64,000 nt of DNA from Streptomyces flaveus (GTDB lineage Bacteria > Actinomycetota > Actinomycetes > Streptomycetales > Streptomycetaceae). The stretch lies in contig NZ_BMPQ01000004.1 of the NCBI RefSeq assembly GCF_014647675.1, positions 346,356-410,355 on the forward strand, read 5' to 3'. The notes under the pieces are model-generated. The model worked only from the letters and a program-made list of their open reading frames with translations, ran no database searches and was not told the origin of the DNA. Each line of letters opens with the position of its first letter. Position 1 is the first letter of the stretch. Made by a program: the position numbers and the translations under genes. Below, one piece after another: positions 9,224 through 16,393 of this stretch.

Positions 9224-9330
9224 GCGGTGACACCGCCGCCCGGGCCGGTGACGGGCAGACCCGCGTCAGCCCGGGCGACCATGCCGCCGCGAGCCTGCGT
9301 GCCGGGCGTCGCAACGCCGCGGAGGTCCAT
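9220..9330 (-). CDS. 36-residue coupling ORF
   Basis: A short frame, MDLRGVATPG to GGGVTA, fits exactly between two larger genes. Its ATG overlaps the stop of the persulfide dioxygenase gene as TGATG, and its TGA overlaps the GTG of the exporter gene. GGGGAG lies eight bases before the ATG. The exporter start has no ribosome site, so translation of this frame may deliver ribosomes to it. The peptide is Gly/Ala-rich with no recognisable fold; it could be a leader with no function of its own. Confidence 0.45.
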   Translation of the reverse strand: MDLRGVATPGTQARGGMVARADAGLPVTGPGGGVTA

Positions 9331-10685
9331 CAGCGGCTCCCCAGGGTGAGACCCGCATCGGCGGCGGCCTCGAAACCGTCATCGACAGCCACCACCTCCC
9401 GCCCGGCGGCATCGAGCAGCGAGGCGGCGATCGCCGCGCGCATCCCACCCGCGCAGTGCACCCAGACCACGCCGGGCGGCAACTCCCCAATGTGGAGCGG
9501 CAGTTGATGGATCGGAATGTGCACCGAACCCTCGACGAAACCGCCCGCCCGCTCGGAGTCACGCCGTACATCCAGGACCACCACGTCGTCGCGTACATCG
9601 GCGAGTTCGGCGAAACGGGCGCGTCGGAAGGAGGCGAGCCGCTCCCCGTCCCGTATCCACGCGGAGGGATCGCCGCTCGCGGCGGCGGCCGGGCGGTCGA
9701 TGCCCACTCTGGTCAGCTCGCGCTGCGCGTCGGCGATCCGCTCGGCGGTGTCGGTGAGCAGCGTGACGGGCTTGCCCCAGGGGATCAACCAGGCCAGATA
9801 GGTGGCGAGTTTGCCCTCGCCCTCGAAGTTGAACGATCCGGCGACATGGCCCTCGGCGAACGCGACGCGGCTGCGCAGGTCCACCACCCACTCCCCGGCC
9901 GCCAGCCGGGAGGCGATCTCCTCGGCGTCCGCCGGCCGCGGCGGGGTGAGGTCGACCGGTGCCGGTCCTGCGGCGTTCACCGGGCCCATGTGCGCGTAGT
10001 ACGCGGGTATGTCGTCCAGTCCGGCGAGCAGCTCCGCGACGAACGTGTCCATGTCCATCGTCAACGCGTCGTTGCTCTTGCGCTCTGCGCCGATCGTGGT
10101 CGTGTCCCCCTCGGCCTGCGCACTGGAGCAGAAGCTGCCGAAGCCATGGGTGGGCAGCACCGCGACCTCGTCGTCCAGCTCGTCTGCCAGGCGATGCGCC
10201 GAAGCGTGCTGGGCACGGGCCAACCGCTCGGTCAGCCGCGGCTCGACGAGATCCGGCCGGCCCACCGTGCCGATCAGCAGCGAGCCGCCGGTGAACGCCG
10301 CCACCGGCCGGCCGTCCTCCTCCAGTACGTACGAGGTGTGGTGCGGGGTGTGGCCGGGGGTGGCCACCGCGCGCAGCACCAGGCCCTCGTCCACGGCGAC
10401 CGTGTCGCCATCGGCGACAGGCGTACGGGCGAAGGACACCGACGCCCCGTCCGGCACCAGGTAACGGGCGCCGCTGACACGGGCCAGCTCCAGGCCGCCG
10501 CTGACGTAGTCGTTGTGCACGTGGGTCTCCGCCACGTAGGCGATCCGCACCCCGCGCCGGGCGGCAGCGGCGATGACCTGATCGATGTCGCGGGGCGGGT
10601 CCACCACCACGGCGGCCTGAGGGCCTCCGGCCAGGTAACTGCGGTTGCCCAGCCCCTCGAATTCCAGGGTGTCGACGAAGAACAC
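9330..10685 (-). CDS. persulfide dioxygenase-rhodanese fusion (CstB-like)
   Basis: A 451-residue cytosolic protein in three parts. Residues 1-240 are a metallo-beta-lactamase fold of the ETHE1/CstB type, with the iron-binding ETHVHNDY (H55, H57, D59), PGHTPHH (H112) and PTHGFGSFC. Residues 255-350 are a rhodanese-like domain without the catalytic Cys (VTLLTDT). Residues 360-450 are an active rhodanese with the loop VWVHCAGGMRA. The enzyme would oxidise glutathione- or mycothiol-type persulfide to sulfite and/or thiosulfate. GTG start with GAGGAG eight bases upstream; two repressor operators follow directly upstream. Confidence 0.85.
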   Translation of the reverse strand: MFFVDTLEFEGLGNRSYLAGGPQAAVVVDPPRDIDQVIAAAARRGVRIAYVAETHVHNDYVSGGLELARVSGARYLVPDGASVSFARTPVADGDTVAVDEGLVLRAVATPGHTPHHTSYVLEEDGRPVAAFTGGSLLIGTVGRPDLVEPRLTERLARAQHASAHRLADELDDEVAVLPTHGFGSFCSSAQAEGDTTTIGAERKSNDALTMDMDTFVAELLAGLDDIPAYYAHMGPVNAAGPAPVDLTPPRPADAEEIASRLAAGEWVVDLRSRVAFAEGHVAGSFNFEGEGKLATYLAWLIPWGKPVTLLTDTAERIADAQRELTRVGIDRPAAAASGDPSAWIRDGERLASFRRARFAELADVRDDVVVLDVRRDSERAGGFVEGSVHIPIHQLPLHIGELPPGVVWVHCAGGMRAAIAASLLDAAGREVVAVDDGFEAAADAGLTLGSR

Positions 10686-10710
10686 GACTGCGACTCCTCA
10701 CAGGACGGTT

Positions 10711-10726
10711 TTACCCCGGGGGGTAT
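10711..10726. promoter_or_regulatory. CsoR/CstR-type operator, site 2
   Basis: TTACCC-CGGG-GGGTAT, one mismatch from the ATACCC-N4-GGGTAT found at sites 1 and 3. It lies 26 bp before the GTG of the persulfide dioxygenase gene. Confidence 0.7.
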
Positions 10727-10747
10727 CTGGCTCTCACCGTAACAGAA

Positions 10748-10763
10748 ATACCCAGGGGGGTAT
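10748..10763. promoter_or_regulatory. CsoR/CstR-type operator, site 3
   Basis: ATACCC-AGGG-GGGTAT, a perfect match to the repeat at site 1, 37 bp upstream of site 2. The pair before one gene suggests tight or cooperative repression of the sulfur-oxidation operon. Confidence 0.8.
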
Positions 10764-10834
10764 CCAATCGAGGTGAAGAGCCCGTTGTCCGAGGCTTTTG
10801 TGTGTCGCTGAGCGAGTACCCGAGGCGCGGAGAG

Positions 10835-10914
10835 GAATCAGCCCGAACGGGTCCGAGCAGTCCCCGGGCAGTCAGCCCGTACCCGCCTCACGCATCCGAG
10901 GAATCAGTCCGTAC
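10835..10914. repeat. three imperfect 14-bp direct repeats, ~33-bp period
   Basis: GAATCAGCCCGAAC (10835), CAGTCAGCCCGTAC (10869) and GAATCAGTCCGTAC (10901) recur every 32-34 bp. The third copy overlaps the last codons and stop of the downstream minus-strand gene, so the others may be duplicated pieces of that 3' end. No function is evident. Confidence 0.4.
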
Positions 10915-11437
10915 GCGTCTCATGGAGGGCGCGGCGAGCGGCCTCGACGAAGGTCACGACCGACTGCCAGAAGGGCGCATAGCACTCGTTGAACCGCTGG
11001 GCCGCGTCCGCCTCACCGGCGATCATCGCGCCAAGTGCCCGCCAGTTGTCGCTGGTCGAACTCCGGAGCCGGTCCGCGGCCGAGGCCACCTCCGCCGGGC
11101 CTTCCAGATCCACCACCCACACACGCTGCCGCAGCACGGCGTACTCGCCGCGAAGCCGTAGCCGCAGATCCTCGAGCGCGGCAAGGCGCTCACCGGCGTC
11201 CGTGATCCCGTGCGCGTCGGTCACCTTCCAGTACAGGTCGCCCATGCGCTGCGCCTGCTCGATGACGTCCACGTACGCCGCCCGCCGCGCCGCCCGCAAC
11301 CGGTCCGCCTGCACCGTGGCGGCAGCCGCGTCGGCCTGGATGCGCGCGGCCCGGGCGGTACCGCGGCTGGTCACCCAACTCGCGAGCACGGCGGTACCCG
11401 CGGTCAGCGCCGCCACCCACAAAGTGTTGTCAGCCAT
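10904..11437 (-). CDS. membrane-anchored hypothetical protein
   Basis: A 177-residue protein of unknown function. ATG at 11437 has GAGGGGG upstream and is followed at once by a membrane segment (LWVAALTAGTAVLASWVTS). The rest is helical and charged: an Ala/Arg-rich stretch likely to form a coiled coil (ARAARIQADAAAATVQADRLR), then conserved-looking AYVDVIEQAQRMGDLYW and a C-terminal FNECYAPFWQSVVTFVEAARRAL. Similar small single-span proteins with long cytosolic helices are common and uncharacterised in Streptomyces. It ends in a region of short direct repeats. Confidence 0.65.
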   Translation of the reverse strand: MADNTLWVAALTAGTAVLASWVTSRGTARAARIQADAAAATVQADRLRAARRAAYVDVIEQAQRMGDLYWKVTDAHGITDAGERLAALEDLRLRLRGEYAVLRQRVWVVDLEGPAEVASAADRLRSSTSDNWRALGAMIAGEADAAQRFNECYAPFWQSVVTFVEAARRALHETRTD

Positions 11438-11549
11438 TGATCCCCCTCGCGGGAGTCTGACACGGGGCGTCCGGGCCGTGGGCGCGTACGGCGGAAGGCA
11501 TCGGCACAGCGGAGGGGGTCGGCGCACACGTACGGCCTAGACTCCCGGC

Positions 11550-11942
11550 GTGGAGAACACTGCGCTCGAGCGGCTCGGCGCCGCCAAGTACCTGCTGATC
11601 ACGAGCTATCGGAAGAACGGTACGGCGGTCGCGACCCCCGTATGGGTCGTGCGGGACGGCGAGGCGCTCGGTGCCTGGTCGGCCGCGGACGCCTGGAAGG
11701 TCAAGCGGATCCGCAACCGCGCCGACGTCCTCGTGGGGCCGTGCGACGCACGCGGCAACCCCACCGGCGAACAGATCCCCGCCACCGCCGAGATCTGCGA
11801 CCAGGACGTCACCGCTCGCTACCGCACACTCATCGCCCGCAAATACGGCATCACCGGCCGACTCGTCCTGCTCGGCAGCCGACTGCGGCGCGGGAAGACG
11901 GGGACGGCCGGGATACGGATCTTCCTGGCACCGGCCGAGTGA
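11550..11942 (+). CDS. PPOX-class F420-dependent oxidoreductase
   Basis: A 130-residue split-barrel flavin/F420-binding protein. The start region LGAAKYLLITSYRKNGTAVATPVWVV and the following GALGAWSAADAWKVKRIRN match the Rv2074/Rv1155-like family that binds F420 or FMN. It would reduce small substrates with F420H2; the substrate is unknown. It starts at a GTG with no ribosome site; a TAGACT -10-like box ends six bases before it, so the message may be leaderless. Confidence 0.8.
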   Translation: MENTALERLGAAKYLLITSYRKNGTAVATPVWVVRDGEALGAWSAADAWKVKRIRNRADVLVGPCDARGNPTGEQIPATAEICDQDVTARYRTLIARKYGITGRLVLLGSRLRRGKTGTAGIRIFLAPAE

Positions 11943-11956
11943 GCCCGACTGTTGCG

Positions 11957-11985
11957 TTGTCGTCCCTTCCGACGGCCTTTACTGT
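11957..11985 (+). promoter_or_regulatory. promoter for a probable leaderless VOC gene
   Basis: TTGTCG at 11957-11962, a 17-bp spacer and TACTGT at 11980-11985 make a good vegetative promoter. The predicted start of transcription falls on or next to the ATG at 11992, and there is no ribosome site, so the transcript is probably leaderless. Confidence 0.6.
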
Positions 11986-11991
11986 CCTGAC

Positions 11992-12426
11992 ATGGAACAG
12001 CGCATCAGTCTGGTCACGCTGGGAGTCTCCGATGTGACGCGCTCCCGGACCTTCTACGAAGCCCTCGGCTGGCGGGGACAGGAGGTCGAAGAGACCGTCT
12101 TCTTCCAGGCGGGCGGCCTGGCCCTCGTCCTGTGGAGCCGCGAGAAGCTCGCGGCCGACTGCGGGCTGACGGACGGGGCCGCGACCGGCTTCGGCGGGAT
12201 CGCCCTGGCGCACAACGTACGCTCCGACGCCGAGGTCGACGACCTGCTCACCGCCGCGGAACGAGCCGGGGCCACCATCACCAAGCCCGCGGCCACCAAC
12301 GCCGTCGGCTTCTACTCCGGCGCCTTCACCGACCCGGACGGCCACGCCTGGGAGATCGCGCACAACCCTGGATTTCCCCTCGCCGAGGACGGCTCGCTCA
12401 CCCTTCCCGACTTCGGCGCGTCCTAG
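11992..12426 (+). CDS. VOC family (glyoxalase/dioxygenase fold) protein
   Basis: A 144-residue single-module VOC protein with the usual beta-alpha-beta-beta-beta pairs: ISLVTLGVSDVTRSRTFYEALGW at the start and FTDPDGHAWEIAHNPGF near the end. The Glu of AWEIAHN is a likely metal ligand. Members include glyoxalase-like and antibiotic-binding proteins; nothing here identifies the substrate. The ATG directly follows a promoter, so it is probably translated from a leaderless transcript. Confidence 0.8.
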   Translation: MEQRISLVTLGVSDVTRSRTFYEALGWRGQEVEETVFFQAGGLALVLWSREKLAADCGLTDGAATGFGGIALAHNVRSDAEVDDLLTAAERAGATITKPAATNAVGFYSGAFTDPDGHAWEIAHNPGFPLAEDGSLTLPDFGAS

Positions 12427-12535
12427 GGCCTTTCACGGTCGCCAGGAGTTTCCCTTCGGGGGTGAGCCGGATACCGCGGCCCACTCGTTGCTCGACCAGC
12501 AGAACTCGACCAGCAAAGGAAAGGAGTTGCAGGCC

Positions 12536-13183
12536 ATGTCACTCGGCCGCGTCCACAACTTCTCCATCTCGCTCGACGGCTTCGGCACCGGTGAGGGTCA
12601 GAGCCGTGACGCGCCGTTCGGCCACGCCGGCGAGGGGCTGCACGAGTGGATGTTCACCACCAGGTTCTGGCGCCAACTGGTCGGCGAATCCGGCGGGACC
12701 CGCGGCCTCGACGACGCCTTCGCCCGGCAGATCACGCCCGGGATCGGCGCCGAGATCATGGGCGCCGGGAAGTTCGGCCCGCCCGGATGGCACGAGGACC
12801 CGGAGTGGAAGGGGTGGTGGGGGCCCAACCCGCCGTTCCGCACACCGACGTTCATCCTCACCCATCACCCGCGCCCGTCGATCGAGATGGAGGGCGGCAC
12901 GACGTTCCACTTCCTCGACGCTTCGCCCGCCAAGGTGCTCGAGACGGCCCGCGAGGCCGCGGGCGGCCAGGACGTACGCATCGGCGGGGGTCCCACCGTG
13001 ATCCGTGACTTCTTTGCCGCCGGACTCATCGACCACATGCACATCGTGGTGGTCCCGGTCCTGCTCGGCCGAGGCGTACGCCTCTGGGACGGACTGGAGG
13101 GCCTCGAGAAGGACTACGAGGTCGAGTCCGCCTCCTCGCCCAGCGGAGTCACGCATGTGACGTTCACCCGCGTGGGTCTCTGA
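12536..13183 (+). CDS. dihydrofolate reductase-fold (RibD-C) protein
   Basis: A 215-residue protein of the RibD C-terminal/dihydrofolate reductase family. ATG at 12536 is preceded by AAAGGAG. It has the start LGRVHNFSISLDGFG, the FILTHHPRPSIEMEGGTTFHFL segment and the nucleotide-binding VRIGGGPTVIRDFFAAGLIDHMHIVV. Such proteins reduce flavin- or pterin-like or unknown substrates with NADPH and are often annotated as dihydrofolate reductase although they are not the folate enzyme. A small hairpin (13184-13201) follows the stop. Confidence 0.8.
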   Translation: MSLGRVHNFSISLDGFGTGEGQSRDAPFGHAGEGLHEWMFTTRFWRQLVGESGGTRGLDDAFARQITPGIGAEIMGAGKFGPPGWHEDPEWKGWWGPNPPFRTPTFILTHHPRPSIEMEGGTTFHFLDASPAKVLETAREAAGGQDVRIGGGPTVIRDFFAAGLIDHMHIVVVPVLLGRGVRLWDGLEGLEKDYEVESASSPSGVTHVTFTRVGL

Positions 13184-13297
13184 ACCGCCTCGTACGGCGG
13201 TGACGGGCGCTGCCGCGGAGGCGGGGTTTCCGTCGCGTTGAACTCCCGGGCGCGGTGACGCGTATCAATCTCCAGTACGACCGGTAGGGAGAGCAGC

Positions 13298-14071
13298 GTG
13301 TCGACACCGTACGACCCCGAACCGCGGCCGAGCCGCCCGGCGCTCGAGCCCACCAACGTCCTGCGGCGCCGCCCACCCGGGGCCCTGTCGGAACTCGTGC
13401 GGCTGGTCGACGCCGTGGAGCGCGAGCGGCGGAACCGGAACAAGGAGCACGAAGCCGCCGCGGCACCGGCGGCCGAGGCCACCCCGCCTCCTTCGGTATC
13501 TCCTTCGACGGCCGAGGCCACCCCGGCGGCCTGGACGCCCGGAGCCAACGCGCTTCCCTGGACGGCAGAGGACGACACGCAGGAACTGCCGCCCGTCGCG
13601 GACGAGGGGCGCCCGGGCCCGCTCGAATCTCCGGCGGCGCACGGACGTACGCCATGGTTGCGTCGCGCGGCGTTCGCCGCCGCCGCGGTGGCGATCGCCC
13701 TGGCGGGATTCGCCGCCGCGCTGCTGCTCACCTGGGACAGGGGTGCCGGCGAAACGCAGGCGAAGCCCCCCGCCGCCCCTTCCGCGCCCGCGGCCTCTTC
13801 CGCGCCCGTCGCCCCGCCGCCTGCGGCGGCCGACCCGGACGGCCCCGGCACCCTTCGCCAGGGCGACAGCGGCCCCGAGGTGAACGAACTCCAGGAACGG
13901 CTGCTGAAGATCCCGGACGTGTACCAGGACGGCGCGACCAACGGCGAGTACGACGCCACGCTCACCGAGGCCGTTGCGCGGTTCCAGCTCTGGTATGGCA
14001 TCAGGGGCGACGAGACGGGCGTGTACGGCAACGACACCCGCCGCGACCTGGAGTCCCGCACCGCTTCCTGA
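13298..14071 (+). CDS. single-span protein with peptidoglycan-binding domain
   Basis: A 257-residue membrane protein starting at GTG with AGGGAGAG upstream. Residues 1-120 are cytosolic, polar and Pro/Ala/Glu-rich. A membrane segment (AAFAAAAVAIALAGFAAALLL) lies near residue 130. Outside there is an Ala/Pro linker, then a PG_binding_1 domain (LRQGDSGPEVNELQERLLKI ... VARFQLWYGIRGDETGVYGNDTRRDLE). It would link the membrane to the wall; the N-terminal cytosolic part may bind a partner. Such proteins are common in Streptomyces without a known role. Confidence 0.8.
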   Translation: MSTPYDPEPRPSRPALEPTNVLRRRPPGALSELVRLVDAVERERRNRNKEHEAAAAPAAEATPPPSVSPSTAEATPAAWTPGANALPWTAEDDTQELPPVADEGRPGPLESPAAHGRTPWLRRAAFAAAAVAIALAGFAAALLLTWDRGAGETQAKPPAAPSAPAASSAPVAPPPAAADPDGPGTLRQGDSGPEVNELQERLLKIPDVYQDGATNGEYDATLTEAVARFQLWYGIRGDETGVYGNDTRRDLESRTAS

Positions 14072-14117
14072 CCGTCTGCGGCCTGATTCGCCGGGCGGGC
14101 CCTGGCGCTGTACGTAT

Positions 14118-14129
14118 GGAAGCGCTCCC
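14118..14129. promoter_or_regulatory. LacI-type operator, upstream site
   Basis: GGAAGCGCTCCC, a near-palindrome centred on AGCGCT, lies about 45 bp upstream of the second site in front of the pectate lyase genes. Streptomyces LacI-family regulators such as CebR bind sequences of this type. Confidence 0.5.
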
Positions 14130-14159
14130 GGACAACCGGAACACGTTCTGCGTGAACCG

Positions 14160-14188
14160 TTGACCAGAAAGCGCTTACCCTTTACGGT
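14160..14188 (+). promoter_or_regulatory. pectate lyase promoter with operator in its spacer
   Basis: TTGACC (14160-14165), a 17-bp spacer and TACGGT (14183-14188) form a good vegetative promoter. The spacer contains GAAAGCGCTTAC with the perfect 8-bp palindrome AAGCGCTT at 14169-14176, where a bound LacI-type repressor would block polymerase. The leader to the first pectate lyase start is about 190 bases. Confidence 0.6.
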
Positions 14189-14217
14189 CCGTTCAGAACA
14201 GTGACCTGGTATCAGGT

Positions 14218-14233
14218 ATCTCGTATATGAGAT
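14218..14233. promoter_or_regulatory. inverted repeat in the pectate lyase leader
   Basis: ATCTC and GAGAT flank G-TATA-T, so 14 of 16 bases are symmetric; a related GGTATCAGGTATC precedes it. It lies downstream of the predicted promoter. The shape suits a GntR- or IclR-family site but no regulator can be assigned. Confidence 0.4.
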
Positions 14234-14385
14234 GGCTGCGCCTTGGTTCGTACCACCTGCGGAACTGCACTCGCCAGAGCCCTATGCGCCTTGCATCGGG
14301 TACCTCGGTCTGCGCACAGCGATCAGATCAGTGAACTTCAGTCACATACAGGATCCTCAGGTTCTCCTGAAGGGACGCACCCCAC

Positions 14386-15366
14386 ATGCGTACTCGTCCC
14401 CCGCTCGCACGAGCACACAGATCCACCCTGGCCGTGGCAGCCGCGGCCACCCTCGCGACCGTCACCGTGCTCGTCCTTCCCCAGTCGGCCGGTGCCGCCG
14501 AGACCGCCCCCATCGGCTTCGGCGCCGGCACCACCGGTGGCGGCAACGCGACCGCGGTGACCGTGTCGAACCTGGCCGCCTTCAAGACGGCCGTCACGGG
14601 CGCGTCGGCGAAGGTGGTCCGGGTCAACGGCCTGATCTCGCTGAGCGGTCAGGTCGACATCGGCTCCAACACCACAGTGCTGGGCGTCGGTTCGTCGTCC
14701 GGGTTCACCGGTGGCGGACTGCGGATCAAGGAGGCGACCAACGTCGTCGTCCGGAACCTCAACATCAGCAAGCCGCTCAAGCCCTCGGACGGGATCACCG
14801 TCCAGGAGTCGACGAAGGTGTGGATCGACCACAACTCCTTCTCGGCGGACCGCGATCACGACAAGGACTACTACGACGGTCTGCTCGACATCAACCACGG
14901 CTCCGACCACGTGACGGTCTCCTGGAACACCTTCAAGGACCACTTCAAGGGCTCACTCGTCGGCCACAGCGACAACAACGCCTCCGAAGACACCGGCCAC
15001 TTGAAGGTGACGTACCACCACAACCACTTCAGCAACGTCTACTCGCGCATCCCCAGCCTGCGCTTCGGCACCGGCCACTTCTACAACAACTACGTGTCCG
15101 GCGCCGACACCGCCTGCCACTCGCGCATGGGCGCCCAGATGCTCGTCGAGAACAACGTCTTCCGCTCGACGAAGATCGCTGTCACCACGAACCGCAGCAG
15201 CGACGTCGACGGATACGCCAACCTGCGCGGCAACGACCTGGGTGGAGCCGCCACCGAGGTCTCGCGGGTCGGCAGCTTCACCAACCCGCCCTACAGCTAC
15301 ACCGCCGAGCCCGCCTCGTCCGTCGTCACCTCGGTGACGTCCGGAGCGGGCGCGGGGAAGCTCTGA
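14386..15366 (+). CDS. secreted pectate lyase, polysaccharide lyase family 1
   Basis: A 326-residue exported protein: signal peptide about residues 1-37 (ending SAGAAE), then a right-handed beta-helix. Family 1 landmarks are visible: WIDHNSFSAD, DGLLDINHGSDHVTVSWNTF, the histidine-rich TYHHNHFSNVYSRIPSLRFG with the catalytic Arg, and FYNNYVSG. The enzyme cleaves polygalacturonate by calcium-dependent beta-elimination outside the cell. It is preceded by a promoter with LacI-type operator sequence and followed 96 bases later by a second lyase of another family. Confidence 0.9.
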   Translation: MRTRPPLARAHRSTLAVAAAATLATVTVLVLPQSAGAAETAPIGFGAGTTGGGNATAVTVSNLAAFKTAVTGASAKVVRVNGLISLSGQVDIGSNTTVLGVGSSSGFTGGGLRIKEATNVVVRNLNISKPLKPSDGITVQESTKVWIDHNSFSADRDHDKDYYDGLLDINHGSDHVTVSWNTFKDHFKGSLVGHSDNNASEDTGHLKVTYHHNHFSNVYSRIPSLRFGTGHFYNNYVSGADTACHSRMGAQMLVENNVFRSTKIAVTTNRSSDVDGYANLRGNDLGGAATEVSRVGSFTNPPYSYTAEPASSVVTSVTSGAGAGKL

Positions 15367-15462
15367 CACCCCGCACCGCGGCAGCCCGGCACCGTAGCAA
15401 CCCCGCACCACATCAACCCAGGCACCACGTCAACCCCTCACCACGACAGAAGGAATCGGGAC

Positions 15463-16245
15463 ATGACTTCTGCGACACGACCGCGCGCCCACGGGCGCGC
15501 ACTGACCGGCTCGCTGGCCGCATTCGGCTTAGCGGTTGGCATGATCATGACCAGCGGCGCCTCCCCGGCGAATGCCGCCACCTGGCCGACCCCCAACGGC
15601 AGCCAGGGGACCTCCTCCACCATCTCCGTGTCCGGGACCAAGGACTACGGCATGAAGCAGTTCTACGGCACCGGGGACCTGGCCGGCGACGGCCAGGAGG
15701 AGGGCCAGGACCCGATCTTCAAGCTCGCGGCCGGCGCGACGCTGAAGAACGTCATCATCGGCGCGCCGGGCGCCGACGGCATCCACTGCGAAGGCGACTG
15801 CACCCTGCAGAACGTGTGGTGGGCGGATGTCGGCGAGGACGCCGCGACCTTCCGTGGCGGCTCCACCTACAACGTGATCGGTGGTGGCGCCAAGAAGGCC
15901 GCCGACAAGGTCTTCCAGCACAACGGCCCCGGCACGGTGAACATCTCCAACTTCGCCGTCAGCGAGTTCAAGACGCTGTACCGCTCCTGCGGCGACTGCT
16001 CCACGTCGTACACGCGCAAGGTGAACCTCAGCAACATCGAGGTGACCGGCACCGGGTCCACCGCGCGCCTGGTCGGCATCAACGTCAACCGCAATGACGT
16101 GGCGACGCTGCGGGGCATCACGATCCTCAACGACTCCGGCCGCAAGGTCATCCCCTGCCAGAAGTACAACAACAACAGTGCCGTCGGCACGGGCCCCGAC
16201 AGCACGAACTGCAAGTACAGCACCTCGGACATCACCTACAGGTAG
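15463..16245 (+). CDS. secreted pectate lyase, polysaccharide lyase family 3
   Basis: A 260-residue exported protein with a signal peptide of about 38 residues (ending ASPANAAT). The mature part is a short beta-helix with family 3 features: GDQ-type Asp/Glu-rich DGQEEGQDPIFKL, IIGAPGADGIHCEGDCTLQNVWW with paired Cys, and CGDCSTSYTRKV. It would complement the family 1 lyase on differently methylated pectin. The intergenic stretch before it is short and without a strong promoter, so the two are probably one transcript, closed by the hairpin at 16279. Confidence 0.88.
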   Translation: MTSATRPRAHGRALTGSLAAFGLAVGMIMTSGASPANAATWPTPNGSQGTSSTISVSGTKDYGMKQFYGTGDLAGDGQEEGQDPIFKLAAGATLKNVIIGAPGADGIHCEGDCTLQNVWWADVGEDAATFRGGSTYNVIGGGAKKAADKVFQHNGPGTVNISNFAVSEFKTLYRSCGDCSTSYTRKVNLSNIEVTGTGSTARLVGINVNRNDVATLRGITILNDSGRKVIPCQKYNNNSAVGTGPDSTNCKYSTSDITYR

Positions 16246-16278
16246 GCCCTGCCCGCAGACGGTCCTCCCACGGTGAAG

Positions 16279-16321
16279 GCGGCCGTACGAAGCGTCCCCG
16301 CACGGCGCTTCGTACGGCCGC
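16279..16321 (+). terminator. strong hairpin terminator after the pectate lyases
   Basis: A perfect 16-bp stem (GCGGCCGTACGAAGCG with its complement) around an 11-base loop lies 34 bases after the family 3 lyase stop. There is no T-tract, which is usual for Streptomyces terminators. Confidence 0.75.
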
Positions 16322-16393
16322 TCCGGCGTGAGCAGGCCAGGAGATACGAACGAGCGCGGTCCCGGAACGCCCCGTACGTGCCAGAATCGCACC

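Noticed and set aside
12491..12515. Two copies of CTCGACCAGCA three bases apart before the RibD-C gene.
   Set aside because: Simple short tandem duplication in a leader; no regulatory meaning can be supported.
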